DNA of 64,000 nt from Comamonas halotolerans (GTDB lineage: Bacteria; Pseudomonadota; Gammaproteobacteria; Burkholderiales; Burkholderiaceae_C), in the NCBI RefSeq assembly GCF_030162935.1, contig NZ_JASAUZ010000001.1, positions 248,001 to 312,000 of the forward strand, read 5' to 3'. The notes beneath the pieces were generated by a model. That model saw only the letters and a list, made by a program, of their open reading frames with translations. It searched no databases and was not told where the DNA came from. Below are positions 45,735 to 57,463 of the stretch, piece after piece. The first letter of the stretch is position 1. Each line of letters begins with the position of its first letter. The position numbers and the translations under genes are program-made.

Positions 45735-47771
45735 TTACTTGTTGAGCCACACGAAGTAGGTCATGAGCAAGAAGATGCCCAAAATCATGACCAACGCGTA
45801 GTGGTAGATGTAACCAGACTGGAACCAGCGGACCACCGAAGCGATCTTGCCCACAATCTTCCAAGAGCCGTTCACCAGTGCGCCATCGATGACAGCCTGG
45901 TCGCCAGCCTTCCAGAACACGGTACCGAAAACACGCGCGCCACGGGCAAAGATGTTTTCGTAGACCCAGTCCACACCGTACTTGCCTTCCAGCACTTGGT
46001 ACAGGCCGACCTTCTTGCTGAACGCCATGATGGCGGCAGGAATCTCAGGCTTGACCATGTAGAAGACATAAGACACCACCACACCTGCCAGCGCCAGCCA
46101 GAAAGGTGCCGTCTGGAAACCGTGCAGTGCCATGGGCAGCCAGCCGTGAATCTTCTCGGCCAGCTCCGTCATAGCAGGGTGCTTGGCGTGGTCAACAAAG
46201 ATCACACCGTCAAAGAAGCTACCAAACAGCATGGGCATCAGCGCAATGGCACCAATCACCACCGAAGGAATAGCCAGCAACACCAGAGGCGCTGTCACCA
46301 CCCAAGGCGACTCGTGCGGCTTGGCATCGTGACCATGGCCGTGATCGTCATGACCATGATGATCGTCGTGGTGGGCATCAGGATTCTGGTCGTAACGCTC
46401 TTTACCATGGAACACGATGAAGTACAGACGGAACGAATAGAACGCCGTGATGAAGACCCCCGCCAGAACTGCAAAGTTGGCAAAGCCGGAAGCAGGCAGG
46501 TTCGAAGCGTGTACCGCCTCGATGATGGCGTCCTTGGAGTAAAAACCGGAGAAGAACGGCGTACCGATTAGCGCCAGATTACCCAGCAGGAAGGTGATCC
46601 AGGTAATGGGCATGTACTTGCGCACGCCACCCATCCAGCGGATGTCCTGGTTGTGGTGCATGCCCATGATGACGGAGCCAGCTCCAAGGAACAGCAGCGC
46701 CTTGAAGAAAGCGTGTGTCATCAGGTGGAAGGTCGCCACCGAGTAAGCCGAAACACCCAGAGCGATGGTCATATACCCCAGCTGCGAGAGCGTGGAGTAC
46801 GCAATCACGCGCTTGATGTCGTTCTGGATGATGCCCAGGATACCCATGAACAGTGCGGTGATGGAGCCGATCACCAAGATGAAGTTCAGCGCCACATCCG
46901 ACAACTCATACAGCGGCGACATGCGCGACACCATGAAGATACCGGCCGTCACCATGGTCGCCGCGTGAATCAGCGCCGAGATGGGCGTAGGACCTTCCAT
47001 GGAGTCTGGCAGCCACGCGTGCAGCGGGAACTGCGCCGACTTGCCCATGGCACCGATGAACAGACAGATGGCCGTCACCGTCACCAAAGACCAGTCCGTA
47101 CCGGGCAAGGTCAGGGTGGCAAACTCAGGCAACTTGGCAAAAATTTCGCTGTAGTTCAATGTGCCGGTGTAGGCGGCAATCAGACCAATGCCCAAGATGA
47201 AGCCAAAGTCGCCCACGCGGTTGACCAGGAAAGCCTTCATGTTGGCGAAGATGGCGGTTGGCTTCTTGTAATAGAAACCGATCAGCAGATATGACACCAG
47301 ACCCACAGCTTCCCAGCCGAAGAACAGCTGCAGCAGGTTGTTGGCCATCACCAGCATCAGCATGGAGAAGGTGAACAGCGAGATGTAAGAGAAGAAACGG
47401 TTATAGCCGTCATCTTCTTCCATATAGCCCATGGTGTAGATGTGCACCATCAGGGACACAAAGGTCACCACGCACATCATCATGGCGGTGATGGAATCGA
47501 TCAGGAAGCCGATCTCCATCTTCAGATTGCCTACGGTCATCCACTCATAGATCGTGGCATTGAAGGTGGCACCTTCAAACACCACGGCCTTGAATGTCAG
47601 AGCCGACAAAATGAAAGAGATCAGCACGCCCAAGATGGTCAGCGAATGGCTCACGCCACGACCGAACTTGTTGCCACCAAAAGCGGTGCCGAATATGCCT
47701 GCCAGAACAGAGCCCGCCAGCGGAGCCAGCGGTACTGCCAGGAGCATGGATGCAGAAAGTGTTTGACTCAT
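45735..47771 (-). CDS. nuoL: NuoL, NADH-quinone oxidoreductase subunit L, with His-rich loop
   Basis: A 678-residue distal pumping subunit with the long lateral helix at its C-terminus. Landmarks: FFGWEAVGLVSYLLIGF, SAQFPLHAWLPDSMEGPTP, and QNDIKRVIAYSTLSQLGYM. Residues about 457-485 form a loop packed with His, Asp and Gly (HHDDHHGHDDHGHGH), absent from E. coli NuoL, that could bind divalent metal. The gap to nuoK is 28 bases. Confidence 0.97.
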   Translation of the reverse strand: MSQTLSASMLLAVPLAPLAGSVLAGIFGTAFGGNKFGRGVSHSLTILGVLISFILSALTFKAVVFEGATFNATIYEWMTVGNLKMEIGFLIDSITAMMMCVVTFVSLMVHIYTMGYMEEDDGYNRFFSYISLFTFSMLMLVMANNLLQLFFGWEAVGLVSYLLIGFYYKKPTAIFANMKAFLVNRVGDFGFILGIGLIAAYTGTLNYSEIFAKLPEFATLTLPGTDWSLVTVTAICLFIGAMGKSAQFPLHAWLPDSMEGPTPISALIHAATMVTAGIFMVSRMSPLYELSDVALNFILVIGSITALFMGILGIIQNDIKRVIAYSTLSQLGYMTIALGVSAYSVATFHLMTHAFFKALLFLGAGSVIMGMHHNQDIRWMGGVRKYMPITWITFLLGNLALIGTPFFSGFYSKDAIIEAVHASNLPASGFANFAVLAGVFITAFYSFRLYFIVFHGKERYDQNPDAHHDDHHGHDDHGHGHDAKPHESPWVVTAPLVLLAIPSVVIGAIALMPMLFGSFFDGVIFVDHAKHPAMTELAEKIHGWLPMALHGFQTAPFWLALAGVVVSYVFYMVKPEIPAAIMAFSKKVGLYQVLEGKYGVDWVYENIFARGARVFGTVFWKAGDQAVIDGALVNGSWKIVGKIASVVRWFQSGYIYHYALVMILGIFLLMTYFVWLNK

Positions 47772-47799
47772 TCTTCAGAACCTTGCAAATACCGGCGAC

Positions 47800-48108
47800 T
47801 CAACCCTTGAGGGTGTCGAGATCTTCCGCATTGATACTGGACTTGTTACGGAACAGCAGCACCAGGATGGCCAGGCCAATCGCAGATTCCGCAGCCGCAA
47901 CCGTCAGGATGAAGAACACAAACACTTGGCCATGCATGTCTCCCAGGTAATGAGAGAAGGCCACAAAGTTGGTGTTGACGGCCAGCAGCATCAGCTCAAT
48001 GCACATCAGCAAGACGATCAGATTCTTTCGGTTCAGAAAGATACCGATCACCGAGATGGCAAACAGCATCGCCCCCAGCGTCAAAAAGTGCCCTAATGTG
48101 AGCGTCAT
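47800..48108 (-). CDS. nuoK: NuoK, NADH-quinone oxidoreductase subunit K
   Basis: A 102-residue membrane subunit (MrpC-like) with three helices. [16 protein letters not shown] and [18 protein letters not shown] carry the two conserved glutamates of the proton path. It overlaps nuoJ by 4 bases. Confidence 0.97.
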   Translation of the reverse strand: MTLTLGHFLTLGAMLFAISVIGIFLNRKNLIVLLMCIELMLLAVNTNFVAFSHYLGDMHGQVFVFFILTVAAAESAIGLAILVLLFRNKSSINAEDLDTLKG

Positions 48109-48779
48109 TTTTTCTCCTCCACAGCGGTCTCACCCTCTGGTGCCACGGGTGGGACAGGCGCCTTGGTGGCTTCCATCTTCACCAGGCTCACACGGTCCTG
48201 TGCACGCACGCGCACCTGGATCGCAGGGTTGATCGCTTTATTGGTGTCCTTGCGCTGGCGCAATGTCAGGGCAATAGCTGTGATCATTGCTACCAGCAAC
48301 AGCACGGCGGCAATCTCCACAGGGTACAAGTAATCGGTGTACAGCAGGCGACCCAAAGCCTGAGTATTGGAGTACGGCAGCACTTCACCTTGTTTGTTGA
48401 GCAGTTCAGCAACCGGCTTGGCTTCGTCCACGGTGCCAAAGCCCGCCATCAGCACCAAAGCCATTTCCAATGCCACAACAGCACCCACAAAGGCAGCTAC
48501 AGGGAAGTGCTTCCAGAAGCCTTGTCGTACGCGATCAATGCGGATATCCAGCATCATCACCACGAACATAAACAGCACCATCACCGCGCCCAGGTACACC
48601 ACCACCAGGGCGATGCCCAGGAACTCCGCCTTGAGCATCAGCCAGATGGCTGCAGCCTGCGAGAACGCAAGGATCAGGTTCAGCACCGCGTGCACGGGGT
48701 TACGCGATGTGATGACTCGGAAGGCTGCAAACAGCATCACCGCCGAGAAGAGATAGAAGAAACCAGTTTTGGCATCCAT
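48105..48779 (-). CDS. nuoJ: NuoJ, NADH-quinone oxidoreductase subunit J
   Basis: A 224-residue membrane subunit (ND6-like). [15 protein letters not shown] and [19 protein letters not shown], the conserved pi-bulge helix, are clear. The C-terminal 45 residues are hydrophilic and variable ([15 protein letters not shown]). It overlaps nuoK. Confidence 0.96.
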   Translation of the reverse strand: MDAKTGFFYLFSAVMLFAAFRVITSRNPVHAVLNLILAFSQAAAIWLMLKAEFLGIALVVVYLGAVMVLFMFVVMMLDIRIDRVRQGFWKHFPVAAFVGAVVALEMALVLMAGFGTVDEAKPVAELLNKQGEVLPYSNTQALGRLLYTDYLYPVEIAAVLLLVAMITAIALTLRQRKDTNKAINPAIQVRVRAQDRVSLVKMEATKAPVPPVAPEGETAVEEKK

Positions 48780-48809
48780 GATTCGAGTCTTTCAGGATCA
48801 GGAGCCGCT

Positions 48810-49319
48810 TTAGCGGTACTTGGCATCGGCTGCCTTGGCAGCAGCGATGTCGGCTTCATAACGATCACCCACAGCCAGCAACATGTCCTTGGTGAAGTAC
48901 AGGTCGCCACGCTTTTCGCCGTGGTATTCCAGGATTTGCGTTTCCACAATCGAGTCGACGGGGCAACTTTCTTCGCAGAAACCACAGAAGATGCACTTGG
49001 TCAGGTCGATGTCGTAACGTGTGGTACGGCGTGAGCCATCATCCCGCACGTCCGACTCAATCGTGATCGCCATGGCAGGGCACACGGCCTCGCACAGCTT
49101 GCAAGCAATGCAACGCTCTTCGCCATTTTCATAACGGCGCAGCGCGTGCAAACCACGGAAGCGTGGTGACAAAGGAGTCTTTTCTTCAGGGAACTGAATC
49201 GTGACGCGTGGCGAAAAAGCCTTGCGCCCGGTCAGAGCCATGCCCTTGAACAATTCCCAGAGCATGAAGCTCTTGAAGAAATCCTTGATAGAGAAAGGTG
49301 TAGCAGCAACAGCAGCCAT
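48810..49319 (-). CDS. nuoI: NuoI, NADH-quinone oxidoreductase subunit I
   Basis: A 169-residue ferredoxin-like subunit holding two 4Fe-4S clusters (N6a, N6b): [12 protein letters not shown] and [12 protein letters not shown], each a CxxCxxCxxxCP motif. It passes electrons from NuoG towards NuoB. I use the ATG at 49319, with AGCGGGGA upstream; the longer frame from 49385 runs into nuoH. Confidence 0.97.
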   Translation of the reverse strand: MAAVAATPFSIKDFFKSFMLWELFKGMALTGRKAFSPRVTIQFPEEKTPLSPRFRGLHALRRYENGEERCIACKLCEAVCPAMAITIESDVRDDGSRRTTRYDIDLTKCIFCGFCEESCPVDSIVETQILEYHGEKRGDLYFTKDMLLAVGDRYEADIAAAKAADAKYR

Positions 49320-49330
49320 GGTGTCCCCGC

Positions 49331-50407
49331 TTAATTCCAAATATTCCAAGGCGAGTGCAACCATGCACCCACAATGACCAGCCACACCAGGGTGACAGGG
49401 ATGAAGATCTTCCAGCCCAGACGCATGATCTGGTCATAGCGGAAGCGCGGGAATGTGGCACGAATCCAGATGAAGCAGCTCACCACAAAAGCAGTCTTGG
49501 CAGCCAGCCAGATCCAGCCAGGAATGAACGACAGCGCTTCCACCGGAGGCAGCCACCCGCCCAAGAACATGGTCACGGCCAGGATGGACACGAGCCACAT
49601 GCTGGCGTATTCGGCCAGGAAGAAAATCGCGAAGCCCATGCCCGAGTACTCGACCATGTGACCTGCCACGATTTCCGACTCACCTTCCACCACGTCAAAG
49701 GGTGCGCGGTTGGTTTCAGCCACGCCAGAAATCAGGTAAACGAAGAAGATAGGCAGCAAAGGCAACCAGTTCCACGACAGGAAGCTCAGACCCATATCCG
49801 CAAATTGGCCTTGACCCTGGCTGAGCACAATCTGCGTCAGATTCATGCTGCCGGTCACCATGATCACGACCAAGAAGCAAAAGCCCATGGCAATTTCATA
49901 GCTGATCATCTGTGCCGAGGCGCGCAAAGCACCAAGGAAGGCATATTTGGAGTTGGAAGCCCAGCCCGCAATGATCACGCCATACACTTCGATCGAAGTG
50001 ATCGCCATGACCAACAAGATGCCTGCATTCACGTTGGCCAACGCCACTTCAGGCCCAAACGGCACTGCCACCCACGCGGCCAGCGCAGGCATGATGGCCA
50101 TCACCGGCCCCACATAGAACAGGCCTTTGGCAGCCACTGTGGGCATGATCAACTCTTTGGTCAGCAGCTTCAAGCCGTCAGCCATAGGTTGCAGCAAGCC
50201 CCATGGACCCACACGGTTGGGACCGGGTCGGACCTGGATCCAGCCCAGGAACTTGCGCTCCCACAGTGTCAGGTAGGCCACGGCAATCATCAGCGGGGCC
50301 ACGATGGCGATGATGCCCAGCAGGATCCAGATCACGGGCCAGGCCGCATCGGTCCACCAGGTCGCATCGATCAGGCCAGCGCCTGCAATCTTGAGTTCGT
50401 CAATCAT
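49331..50407 (-). CDS. nuoH: NuoH, NADH-quinone oxidoreductase subunit H
   Basis: A 358-residue membrane subunit (ND1-like) forming the quinone entry site. [19 protein letters not shown] and [20 protein letters not shown], with the conserved acidic cluster, are diagnostic. Its start overlaps the nuoG stop by 4 bases. Confidence 0.97.
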   Translation of the reverse strand: MIDELKIAGAGLIDATWWTDAAWPVIWILLGIIAIVAPLMIAVAYLTLWERKFLGWIQVRPGPNRVGPWGLLQPMADGLKLLTKELIMPTVAAKGLFYVGPVMAIMPALAAWVAVPFGPEVALANVNAGILLVMAITSIEVYGVIIAGWASNSKYAFLGALRASAQMISYEIAMGFCFLVVIMVTGSMNLTQIVLSQGQGQFADMGLSFLSWNWLPLLPIFFVYLISGVAETNRAPFDVVEGESEIVAGHMVEYSGMGFAIFFLAEYASMWLVSILAVTMFLGGWLPPVEALSFIPGWIWLAAKTAFVVSCFIWIRATFPRFRYDQIMRLGWKIFIPVTLVWLVIVGAWLHSPWNIWN

Positions 50408-52524
50408 GCGGCACCTCCCACTTGTGCCTGGCGCGCATCAGCTGTCAGTTGCAGCGATGTCGCGCGGCGGACAATGCTGTCCAATTGATAGATGCTTGCG
50501 ACCGCGGGCTCTGCGAAGGCGCCAGCTTGTACCTGAGCCGCTGCCTGGGTGGCATTGCTCAATGCCTGGGCTGGCACTTCAGCCGTACCCGCACCCACCG
50601 CAGTTGCCAGCACATCTTGCGAGGACTCGTAATCCACGCCTTGCACACCCAGCAAATTGGCCAGCACGCGCAGCACCTTCCAGGCAGGACGGGTCTCGCC
50701 CAGCGGCTTGACCACAGCGTGGAAGCTTTGCACACGGCCTTCGGCATTCACAAACGTGCCCGAGGTTTCCGTAAAAGGCGCGATAGGCAGCAGAACATCG
50801 CTGATTTCCAGATTGGCCTTGAATGGACTCAAGGTGACCACCATCTCGGACTTGTTCAGCCCTTGCAATGCTTGCTGACCAGCGGCTGTATCGAACGCGG
50901 GCTCATTGTTCAGCAAAATCGCTGCCTTCAAACCACCGTTGATCATCTGTGCAGCATTCAATCCATTGGACTGAGGCTGTGCCTTGACCCACTGTGCACC
51001 CACGGTGTTCGCAGCTTCGGTCAGATAGCCCACAGTTGCACCCGTTTGCGCAGCAATCCAGTTGGCCAGTGCCAGCAGTTCGGCTGCTTGTGCATGGTGC
51101 GCTGCAGCATTGCCCAGCAGCACGGCCTTGCGCTCACCAGCAATCAGCGCCTGCGCGATGGCATCGGCTTCCACATTAGCCTGGGCAGCCACAGGCGCTT
51201 GCACGCCCTTGGCTTGCGCCACAGAGGCAGCAATGTCCGCCAGTGCCTGCACCCAGTCCTGCGCTGCCACGACGGAAGCGTTGACAGGCATGGCCCAGTC
51301 ATAAACCTTGGCATTCAGTGCAAAGACCTGTGCCCCCTTCTTGGCCGCCTGGCGAATACGCTGTGCGAACAAGGGATGATCCTTGCGCAGGTTGGAGCCA
51401 ACCACCAAGGCAGCTTGCAATTCGGACAAAGAGGCAATCGATGTACCCAGCCAACGCACGCCTTCAGCCGCGTTGAATTGGGCATGGCGCAAGCGCCAGT
51501 CGATATTGTCACTGCCAATGCCACGCAGCAGTTGCCCTGTCAGGAACAACTCCTCCAGCGTGCTATGCGGGCTGACCAGAGCACCAATGCTTTGTGCGCC
51601 GTGCTGATCCTTGATCTGCTTGAGACCATTGGCCACGTATTCCAAAGCGGTTTGCCAGTCAACTGTCTTCCACTCCCCGCCCTGCTTGATCATGGGCTGG
51701 GTCAGACGTTCGTCACTGTTCAGCGCTTCATAGGAGAAGCGGTCACGGTCGGCGATCCAGCACTCGTTGACGGCTTCATTCTCAAAAGGCACGACGCGCA
51801 TCACCTTGTGGTTCTTGACCTGCACAATCAGGTTGGAACCTGTGGAGTCGTGCGGTGCGACTGACTTGCGACGTGACAGCTCCCAGGTACGTGCGCTGTA
51901 ACGGAAAGGCTTGCTGGTCAACGCACCCACAGGGCACAAATCAATCATGTTGCCAGACAGCTCGGAGTCGACAGTATCCCCAATCACGGTCGTGATCTCG
52001 GAATGCTCGCCGCGGTTGACCATACCCAGTTCCATCACGCCCGCCACTTCCTGGCCAAAGCGCACGCAACGGGTGCAATGGATGCAGCGACTCATCTCCT
52101 CCATGGAGATGAGCGGACCGACATCTTTGTGAGGCACTACACGCTTTTCTTCGTCGTAGCGCGAACCGGTGCCGCCATATCCCACTGCCAGGTCTTGCAA
52201 CTGGCATTCACCGCCCTGGTCGCAGATAGGGCAATCCAGGGGGTGGTTAATCAGCAAGAACTCCATCACCGACTGCTGGGCCTTGATGGCCTTCTCGCTC
52301 TTGGTGCGAACAATCATGCCTTGTGTCACTGGCGTGGCACAGGCAGGCAGTGGTTTGGGTGCTTTTTCCACTTCCACCAGGCACATGCGGCAGTTGGCGG
52401 CAATGGAAAGTTTCTTGTGGTAGCAGAAGTGCGGAATGTAGGTTCCGGCCTTCTCGGCCGCATGCATGACCATGCTGCCAGGAGCGACCTCTACCTTTTT
52501 GCCGTCTAGTTCAATTTCAACCAT
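50404..52524 (-). CDS. nuoG: NuoG, NADH-quinone oxidoreductase subunit G
   Basis: A 706-residue iron-sulfur subunit. N-terminal 2Fe-2S ligands are in HFCYH, CRMC and a later Cys; [14 protein letters not shown] carries cluster N5 and [13 protein letters not shown] with LCPVGAL cluster N4. At the N7 position the sequence reads [11 protein letters not shown] with no cysteines, so that extra cluster of the E. coli enzyme is absent. The molybdopterin-oxidoreductase-like remainder has no metal-binding residue. The gap to nuoF is 20 bases. Confidence 0.97.
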   Translation of the reverse strand: MVEIELDGKKVEVAPGSMVMHAAEKAGTYIPHFCYHKKLSIAANCRMCLVEVEKAPKPLPACATPVTQGMIVRTKSEKAIKAQQSVMEFLLINHPLDCPICDQGGECQLQDLAVGYGGTGSRYDEEKRVVPHKDVGPLISMEEMSRCIHCTRCVRFGQEVAGVMELGMVNRGEHSEITTVIGDTVDSELSGNMIDLCPVGALTSKPFRYSARTWELSRRKSVAPHDSTGSNLIVQVKNHKVMRVVPFENEAVNECWIADRDRFSYEALNSDERLTQPMIKQGGEWKTVDWQTALEYVANGLKQIKDQHGAQSIGALVSPHSTLEELFLTGQLLRGIGSDNIDWRLRHAQFNAAEGVRWLGTSIASLSELQAALVVGSNLRKDHPLFAQRIRQAAKKGAQVFALNAKVYDWAMPVNASVVAAQDWVQALADIAASVAQAKGVQAPVAAQANVEADAIAQALIAGERKAVLLGNAAAHHAQAAELLALANWIAAQTGATVGYLTEAANTVGAQWVKAQPQSNGLNAAQMINGGLKAAILLNNEPAFDTAAGQQALQGLNKSEMVVTLSPFKANLEISDVLLPIAPFTETSGTFVNAEGRVQSFHAVVKPLGETRPAWKVLRVLANLLGVQGVDYESSQDVLATAVGAGTAEVPAQALSNATQAAAQVQAGAFAEPAVASIYQLDSIVRRATSLQLTADARQAQVGGAA

Positions 52525-52544
52525 ATGTCTCTCGCCTCTCGCGA

Positions 52545-53918
52545 TCAGGCAACCGTGGAGCCCGATTTCGCAGCCGCGGCAATCTTGGCTTCAAATTCGT
52601 GGCGGAAATGCTTGATCATGGCGCGCACGGGCATGGCTGCCGCGTCGCCCAGCGCACAGATGGTGCGCCCCATAATGTTGACGGACACAGAGTCCAGCAA
52701 CTCGATGTCTTCAGGACGGCCTTCGCCTTCTTGAATACGCTTGACCACACGCCACAACCAGCCGGTACCCTCCCGGCAAGGCGTGCATTGACCGCAGGAC
52801 TCGTGGGAGTAAAAGTACGACAGTCGCAACAGGCTTTCAACCATGTCACGTGAATCATCCATCACGATCACGGCCCCCGAACCCAGCATGGAGCCAGCCT
52901 TGGAGATGGAGTCATAATCCATCGTGCATTCCATGATGATGTCCGCGGGCAGCACAGGCGAGGAGGAGCCCCCAGGAATTACCGCCTTGAGCTTGCGGCC
53001 AGTGCGTACGCCGCCAGCCAGCTCCAGCAATTTGCTGAATGGTGTGCCCATGGGCACTTCGTAGTTGCCCGGCAGATTAACATCACCGCTGACCGAGAAA
53101 ATCTTGGTACCACCGTTGTTAGGCTTGCCGCATGCCAGATAGGCTGCACCACCATTGCGGATGATCCAGGGCACTGCTGCGAATGTCTCGGTGTTGTTGA
53201 TGGTTGTTGGCTTGCCATACAGACCGAAGCTGGCTGGGAATGGCGGTTTGAAGCGCGGCTGCCCCTTCTTGCCTTCCAGCGATTCCAGCAACGCGGTTTC
53301 CTCGCCGCAGATATAGGCACCAAAACCATGGTGAGCATGCAGCTGGAAGCTGAATTCACTACCCAAGATGTTGTCACCCAGATAGCCTGCAGCACGGGCT
53401 TCTTCCAAGGCTGCTTCAAAGCGCTCGTAGGCTTGGAAAATTTCGCCATGGATGTAGTTGTAGCCCACGCTGATGCCCATCGCGAAAGCGGCAATCGCCA
53501 TGCCTTCAATCACGATATGCGGGTTGTGCATCAGGATTTCACGGTCCTTGCAGGTACCAGGCTCGCCCTCATCGGAGTTGCAAACCAGATACTTCTGGCC
53601 CGGAAACTGACGAGGCATGAAGCTCCACTTCAAGCCAGTGGGGAAACCTGCACCACCACGGCCGCGCAGACCGGATTCCTTGAGACTGGCAATGACTTCG
53701 TCCTGTGTAAGGCCGTTGCCACCATCTTTACCCAGCAACTTCTTCAGCGCCTGGTAGCCGCCACGCGCTTCATAGTCCTTGATGGACCAGTTGCTGCCGT
53801 TCAGACCTGCGTAAATTTGCGGCTCAATATGGCGATCATGAAAGCAGGTTTCATTGCCCGACGAAACAAACTTGGCCAACACATCGTTGACCGCAGCGTT
53901 GTTCAAGATGGTGCTCAT
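52545..53918 (-). CDS. nuoF: NuoF, NADH-quinone oxidoreductase subunit F
   Basis: A 457-residue subunit that binds NADH and FMN and holds 4Fe-4S cluster N3. [13 protein letters not shown] (FMN/NADH site), [31 protein letters not shown] and the cluster ligands [11 protein letters not shown] are all present. It overlaps nuoE by 4 bases. Confidence 0.97.
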   Translation of the reverse strand: MSTILNNAAVNDVLAKFVSSGNETCFHDRHIEPQIYAGLNGSNWSIKDYEARGGYQALKKLLGKDGGNGLTQDEVIASLKESGLRGRGGAGFPTGLKWSFMPRQFPGQKYLVCNSDEGEPGTCKDREILMHNPHIVIEGMAIAAFAMGISVGYNYIHGEIFQAYERFEAALEEARAAGYLGDNILGSEFSFQLHAHHGFGAYICGEETALLESLEGKKGQPRFKPPFPASFGLYGKPTTINNTETFAAVPWIIRNGGAAYLACGKPNNGGTKIFSVSGDVNLPGNYEVPMGTPFSKLLELAGGVRTGRKLKAVIPGGSSSPVLPADIIMECTMDYDSISKAGSMLGSGAVIVMDDSRDMVESLLRLSYFYSHESCGQCTPCREGTGWLWRVVKRIQEGEGRPEDIELLDSVSVNIMGRTICALGDAAAMPVRAMIKHFRHEFEAKIAAAAKSGSTVA

Positions 53919-54406
53919 GCCTTGCCCTCCGCCGCGCGCAGGCCATCCACCAGCTCATCGAGCTTTTCATTGCTCATGAAGCTGCACATGCAGCGGTCAT
54001 TGACCAGCATCACTGGAGAATCGGCGCACGCACCCAGACATTCAGACTGCTGCAAGGTGAACATACCGTCTGGCGTTGTCTCACCCATCTTGATGCCCAG
54101 CTTGGCTTCCAAATGGTGCAGAGCCTTGTAACCGTCACGCAGCTGGCAAGGCAGGTTGGTGCAAACGTTCAGCTTGTATTTGCCAACCGGCTTTTGATTG
54201 TACATGTTGTAGAACGTTGTGACTTCATGCACAGCGATCTGGGGCATGTCCAGCACCTCGGCGATCACCGCCTCGCTCTCGGGGCTCACCCAGCCCAGCT
54301 CTTGCTGCGCAATGGCCAAACATGCCATCACTGCAGACTGCTTCTGGTCAGCGGGGTACTTGGCCACTTCACGCGCAAAACGCGCTTTGGTCGCTTCAGT
54401 AATCAT
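53915..54406 (-). CDS. nuoE: NuoE, NADH-quinone oxidoreductase subunit E
   Basis: A 163-residue thioredoxin-fold subunit with 2Fe-2S cluster N1a. Ligands are in CTNLPC and CLGAC. It forms the NADH-dehydrogenase tip with NuoF. It overlaps both nuoD and nuoF by 4 bases, suggesting coupled translation. Confidence 0.97.
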   Translation of the reverse strand: MITEATKARFAREVAKYPADQKQSAVMACLAIAQQELGWVSPESEAVIAEVLDMPQIAVHEVTTFYNMYNQKPVGKYKLNVCTNLPCQLRDGYKALHHLEAKLGIKMGETTPDGMFTLQQSECLGACADSPVMLVNDRCMCSFMSNEKLDELVDGLRAAEGKA

Positions 54407-55656
54407 CGGTCAATCTCTCCGAACACGATATCCATGGTGCCGATCACCGCCACCACGTCAGACAGCATGTGGCCACTGACCACTTCGTCCATCATCGCCA
54501 AATGGGCGAACCCGGGTGCACGAATCTTCAAGCGATATGGCTTGTTGGCACCATCGCTCACCATGTAAATACCAAACTCACCCTTGGGGTGCTCCACCGC
54601 CGCATAGGTTTCACCTTCGGGCACGCGGAAGCCTTCGGTAAACAGCTTGAAGTGGTGGATCAACGACTCCATGTTGGACTTCATGTCCTCACGCGCGGGA
54701 GGTGCCACCTTGTGATTTTCTGTAATCACCGGACCTGGGTTGGCACGCAACCACTTGATACATTGTTTGATCAGGTGGTTGGACTGGCGCATTTCTGCGA
54801 CACGCACCAGATAACGGTCATAGCAATCGCCAACCTTGCCAACAGGCACATCAAAGTCCAGTTCGCTGTAGACCTCATAGGGCTGCTTTTTGCGCAGATC
54901 CCAAGCGATGCCGGAGCCACGCAACATCGGGCCTGTAAAGCCCATGTTCAATGCACGCTCAGGCGTGACCACTCCGATGCCCACCATACGCTGCTTCCAG
55001 ATGCGGTTGTCGGTGAGCAGATGCTCGTACTCGTCCACGCACTTGGGGAAACGGTTGGTGAAGTCTTCAATGAAGTCCAGCAGCGAGCCTTGACGGTTGG
55101 CATTGAGTTTTTCAATACCCTTGGCATTGCGCACCTTATTGGCCTTGAACTGGGGCATGCTGTCCGGCAGATCACGGTACACGCCACCTGGGCGGAAGTA
55201 CGCTGCGTGCATGCGTGCGCCAGAGACAGCCTCATACATGTCGAACAGATCTTCACGCTCACGGAAGGTCCACATCAGCACGGTAGAGGCTCCGCAGTCC
55301 ATGCCGTTGGAGCCCAGCCACATCAGGTGATTCAGCAAACGGGTGATTTCGCTGAACATCACGCGGATGTACTGAGCGCGCTTGGGCACTTCAATGCCCA
55401 GCAATTTTTCAATGGCCAAGCAGTAAGCGTGCTCGTTGCACATCATGGACACATAGTCCAGTCGGTCCATATAAGGCAGCGACTGGATATAGGTCTTGTG
55501 CTCAGCCAGCTTTTCAGTGGCACGGTGCAACAACCCCACGTGCGGGTCGGCACGTTGCACCACTTCACCGTCCAGCTCCAACACCAAACGCAGCACACCG
55601 TGCGCTGCCGGGTGCTGAGGACCAAAGTTGATGGAATAGTTTTTGATTTCAGCCAT
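54403..55656 (-). CDS. nuoD: NuoD, NADH-quinone oxidoreductase subunit D
   Basis: A 417-residue 49 kDa-type subunit that lines the quinone site. [20 protein letters not shown] with the quinone-binding histidine, HVGLLHRGTEK-like [11 protein letters not shown], and the C-terminal DIVFGEIDR are diagnostic. Unlike E. coli, nuoC and nuoD are separate genes. I use the ATG at 55656; a TTG three codons upstream is possible. Confidence 0.97.
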   Translation of the reverse strand: MAEIKNYSINFGPQHPAAHGVLRLVLELDGEVVQRADPHVGLLHRATEKLAEHKTYIQSLPYMDRLDYVSMMCNEHAYCLAIEKLLGIEVPKRAQYIRVMFSEITRLLNHLMWLGSNGMDCGASTVLMWTFREREDLFDMYEAVSGARMHAAYFRPGGVYRDLPDSMPQFKANKVRNAKGIEKLNANRQGSLLDFIEDFTNRFPKCVDEYEHLLTDNRIWKQRMVGIGVVTPERALNMGFTGPMLRGSGIAWDLRKKQPYEVYSELDFDVPVGKVGDCYDRYLVRVAEMRQSNHLIKQCIKWLRANPGPVITENHKVAPPAREDMKSNMESLIHHFKLFTEGFRVPEGETYAAVEHPKGEFGIYMVSDGANKPYRLKIRAPGFAHLAMMDEVVSGHMLSDVVAVIGTMDIVFGEIDR

Positions 55657-55686
55657 GTTCTTCAACCAACAAGCGCCAAGCGCCTG

Positions 55687-56295
55687 TTAGTGCAGTCCTC
55701 CGTAGTTTTCTTCACGGATGATGCGAGGCGTAATCTCACGCGGCTCAATCGTGACAGGTTGGTAGACCACACGGCGTTGCTCCGTGTCATAGGTCATTTC
55801 AACGTGGCCGGACAGCGGGAAATCCTTGCGGAAGGGGTGACCAATGAAGCCGTAGTCGGTCAAGATCCGGCGCAAGTCTGTGTGACCTTCAAAAATAATG
55901 CCGAACAGGTCAAAAGCTTCGCGTTCGAACCAATTGGCACTGCTCCACAGCTCGCACACGGATGCCACCACAGGGAAGTCATCATCCGGGCACGACACGC
56001 GCACGCGGACACGCTGATTCAAACTCACCGACAGCAGCTGCGAGACCACAACAAAACGTGCACCATCACGGCCAACTTCCTGGTACGTGGAGTAATCCAC
56101 GCCACACAGATCAATCAACTGTTCAAACTGGCAACCTGGGGTGTCGCGCAGCTTGCGCATAACTTCCAGATAGTTAGGTGCAGCAACCTCAACGATTACC
56201 TCACCGAGCTTGACGGCGACGCTGCGCGCTTGGTCTCCCAATGCAGCAGCCACCAGATCCCGAAGCGCTTCGGGCTGAATTGCAAATGCGGACAT
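55687..56295 (-). CDS. nuoC: NuoC, NADH-quinone oxidoreductase subunit C
   Basis: A 202-residue 30 kDa-type subunit of the peripheral arm. [32 protein letters not shown] is present in full order (read here as separate landmarks [12 protein letters not shown] and [10 protein letters not shown]), followed by [11 protein letters not shown]. It is 12 bases downstream of nuoB and 30 bases upstream of nuoD. Confidence 0.97.
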   Translation of the reverse strand: MSAFAIQPEALRDLVAAALGDQARSVAVKLGEVIVEVAAPNYLEVMRKLRDTPGCQFEQLIDLCGVDYSTYQEVGRDGARFVVVSQLLSVSLNQRVRVRVSCPDDDFPVVASVCELWSSANWFEREAFDLFGIIFEGHTDLRRILTDYGFIGHPFRKDFPLSGHVEMTYDTEQRRVVYQPVTIEPREITPRIIREENYGGLH

Positions 56296-56307
56296 CCTCT
56301 CGGCTCC

Positions 56308-56787
56308 TTAAACGCGGGCGATGGTGTTCGTGCGGCGGATTTTTTGCTGCAGCTGAATGATGCCGTAAATCAGCGCTTCGGCTGTGGGCGGGCAGCCCGG
56401 CACGTACACATCCACTGGAACAATGCGGTCACAACCGCGCACCACCGAGTAGCTGTAATGGTAGTAGCCACCACCATTGGCACAAGAGCCCATCGACAGC
56501 ACCCAGCGGGGCTCGGACATCTGGTCATAGACCTTGCGCAGTGCGGGCGCCATCTTGTTGCACAGGGTACCAGCAACAATCATCAAGTCGGACTGGCGTG
56601 GCGAGGGACGAAATACCTCAGCACCAAAGCGCGCCAGATCGTAGCGCGCTGCTGCTGCATGCATCATCTCGACGGCACAACAAGCCAAACCAAATGTCAT
56701 CGGCCAGATAGAGCCTGTTTTGGCCCAGTTCACCACCGCGTCATAGCTGGTGGTGACGAAGCCTTCCTTCATCACGCCTTCAATCAT
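56308..56787 (-). CDS. nuoB: NuoB, NADH-quinone oxidoreductase subunit B
   Basis: A 159-residue subunit holding the terminal 4Fe-4S cluster N2 that reduces quinone. The four ligands are in LACCAVEM (tandem cysteines), MGSCANGGG and [10 protein letters not shown]. It starts at ATG 56787, 30 bases after nuoA. Confidence 0.97.
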   Translation of the reverse strand: MIEGVMKEGFVTTSYDAVVNWAKTGSIWPMTFGLACCAVEMMHAAAARYDLARFGAEVFRPSPRQSDLMIVAGTLCNKMAPALRKVYDQMSEPRWVLSMGSCANGGGYYHYSYSVVRGCDRIVPVDVYVPGCPPTAEALIYGIIQLQQKIRRTNTIARV

Positions 56788-56817
56788 CGTGTGTCCTTTT
56801 TTGAGGAGTGCGTGTAC

Positions 56818-57177
56818 TTATTCCCAATCCAGGGCGCCCTTTTTCCATTCGTAGGCGAAGCCCACGACAAGAACGGTCAGGAAGATGAGAACAGCGACGA
56901 AACCGGCAGCTCCAACGTCTTGCAGCGCAACGGCCCAAGGCAGCAGGAATGCGATTTCCAAATCAAACAGGATGAACAGAATGGCGATCAGATAGAAGCG
57001 CACATCAAACTTCATGCGCGCGTCTTCAAAGGCTTCAAAGCCGCATTCGTAAGGCGAATTCTTGGCATCATCCGGGCGATTCGGGCCCAGCACATAGCCA
57101 AGAACGAGGGGAACGACTCCCACGGCGATGCCTACCAAAATGAAAAGTAGGACCGGGAGATACTGCTCGAGGTTCAT
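56818..57177 (-). CDS. nuoA: NuoA, NADH-quinone oxidoreductase subunit A
   Basis: A 119-residue membrane subunit (ND3-like) and first gene of the nuo operon. [21 protein letters not shown], with the loop cysteine, and [12 protein letters not shown] with conserved acids are diagnostic. The ATG at 57177 is preferred; the longer frame from 57219 is not conserved. The tRNA-Leu gene ends 72 bases upstream. Confidence 0.96.
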   Translation of the reverse strand: MNLEQYLPVLLFILVGIAVGVVPLVLGYVLGPNRPDDAKNSPYECGFEAFEDARMKFDVRFYLIAILFILFDLEIAFLLPWAVALQDVGAAGFVAVLIFLTVLVVGFAYEWKKGALDWE

Positions 57178-57249
57178 GTGAGGTCGCGTTTTCCGCTTGT
57201 TGACCTTGCCCTCGACCACTGCCTGATCATGGGCAGGCTGTATTTATGA

Positions 57250-57334
57250 TGGTGCCGTCGGCGAGACTCGAACTCGCACAGCTTTCGCCACTACCCCCTC
57301 AAGATAGCGTGTCTACCAATTCCACCACGACGGC
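57250..57334 (-). tRNA. tRNA-Leu (anticodon GAG)
   Basis: On the minus strand a full class II tRNA is seen: acceptor GCCGTCG paired with CGACGGC, D-arm GTGGAATTGGTAGACAC, anticodon stem CTATC/GGTAG with loop TTGAGGG (anticodon GAG), variable arm, GTTCGAGTC T-loop and an encoded CCA end. It lies between secG and nuoA on the same strand, probably in their transcript. Confidence 0.96.
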
Positions 57335-57463
57335 ATTTGTAAGTCTCAAATCACTCGGATCGCATGAGGAGCCCCCTCTAACAGGGCTATGGCTTTCCGA
57401 GCAACTTTTGGATTGTAACCCGAGAAATGCTGCGTCACAGCATTCCTCCATGGTTTGATTCAA

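Noticed and set aside
54469-57150. An 893-codon plus-strand frame antisense to nuoA, nuoB, nuoC and nuoD
   Set aside because: It is a long shadow frame caused by the codon bias of the nuo genes; it shows no domain and the opposite strand encodes conserved subunits.
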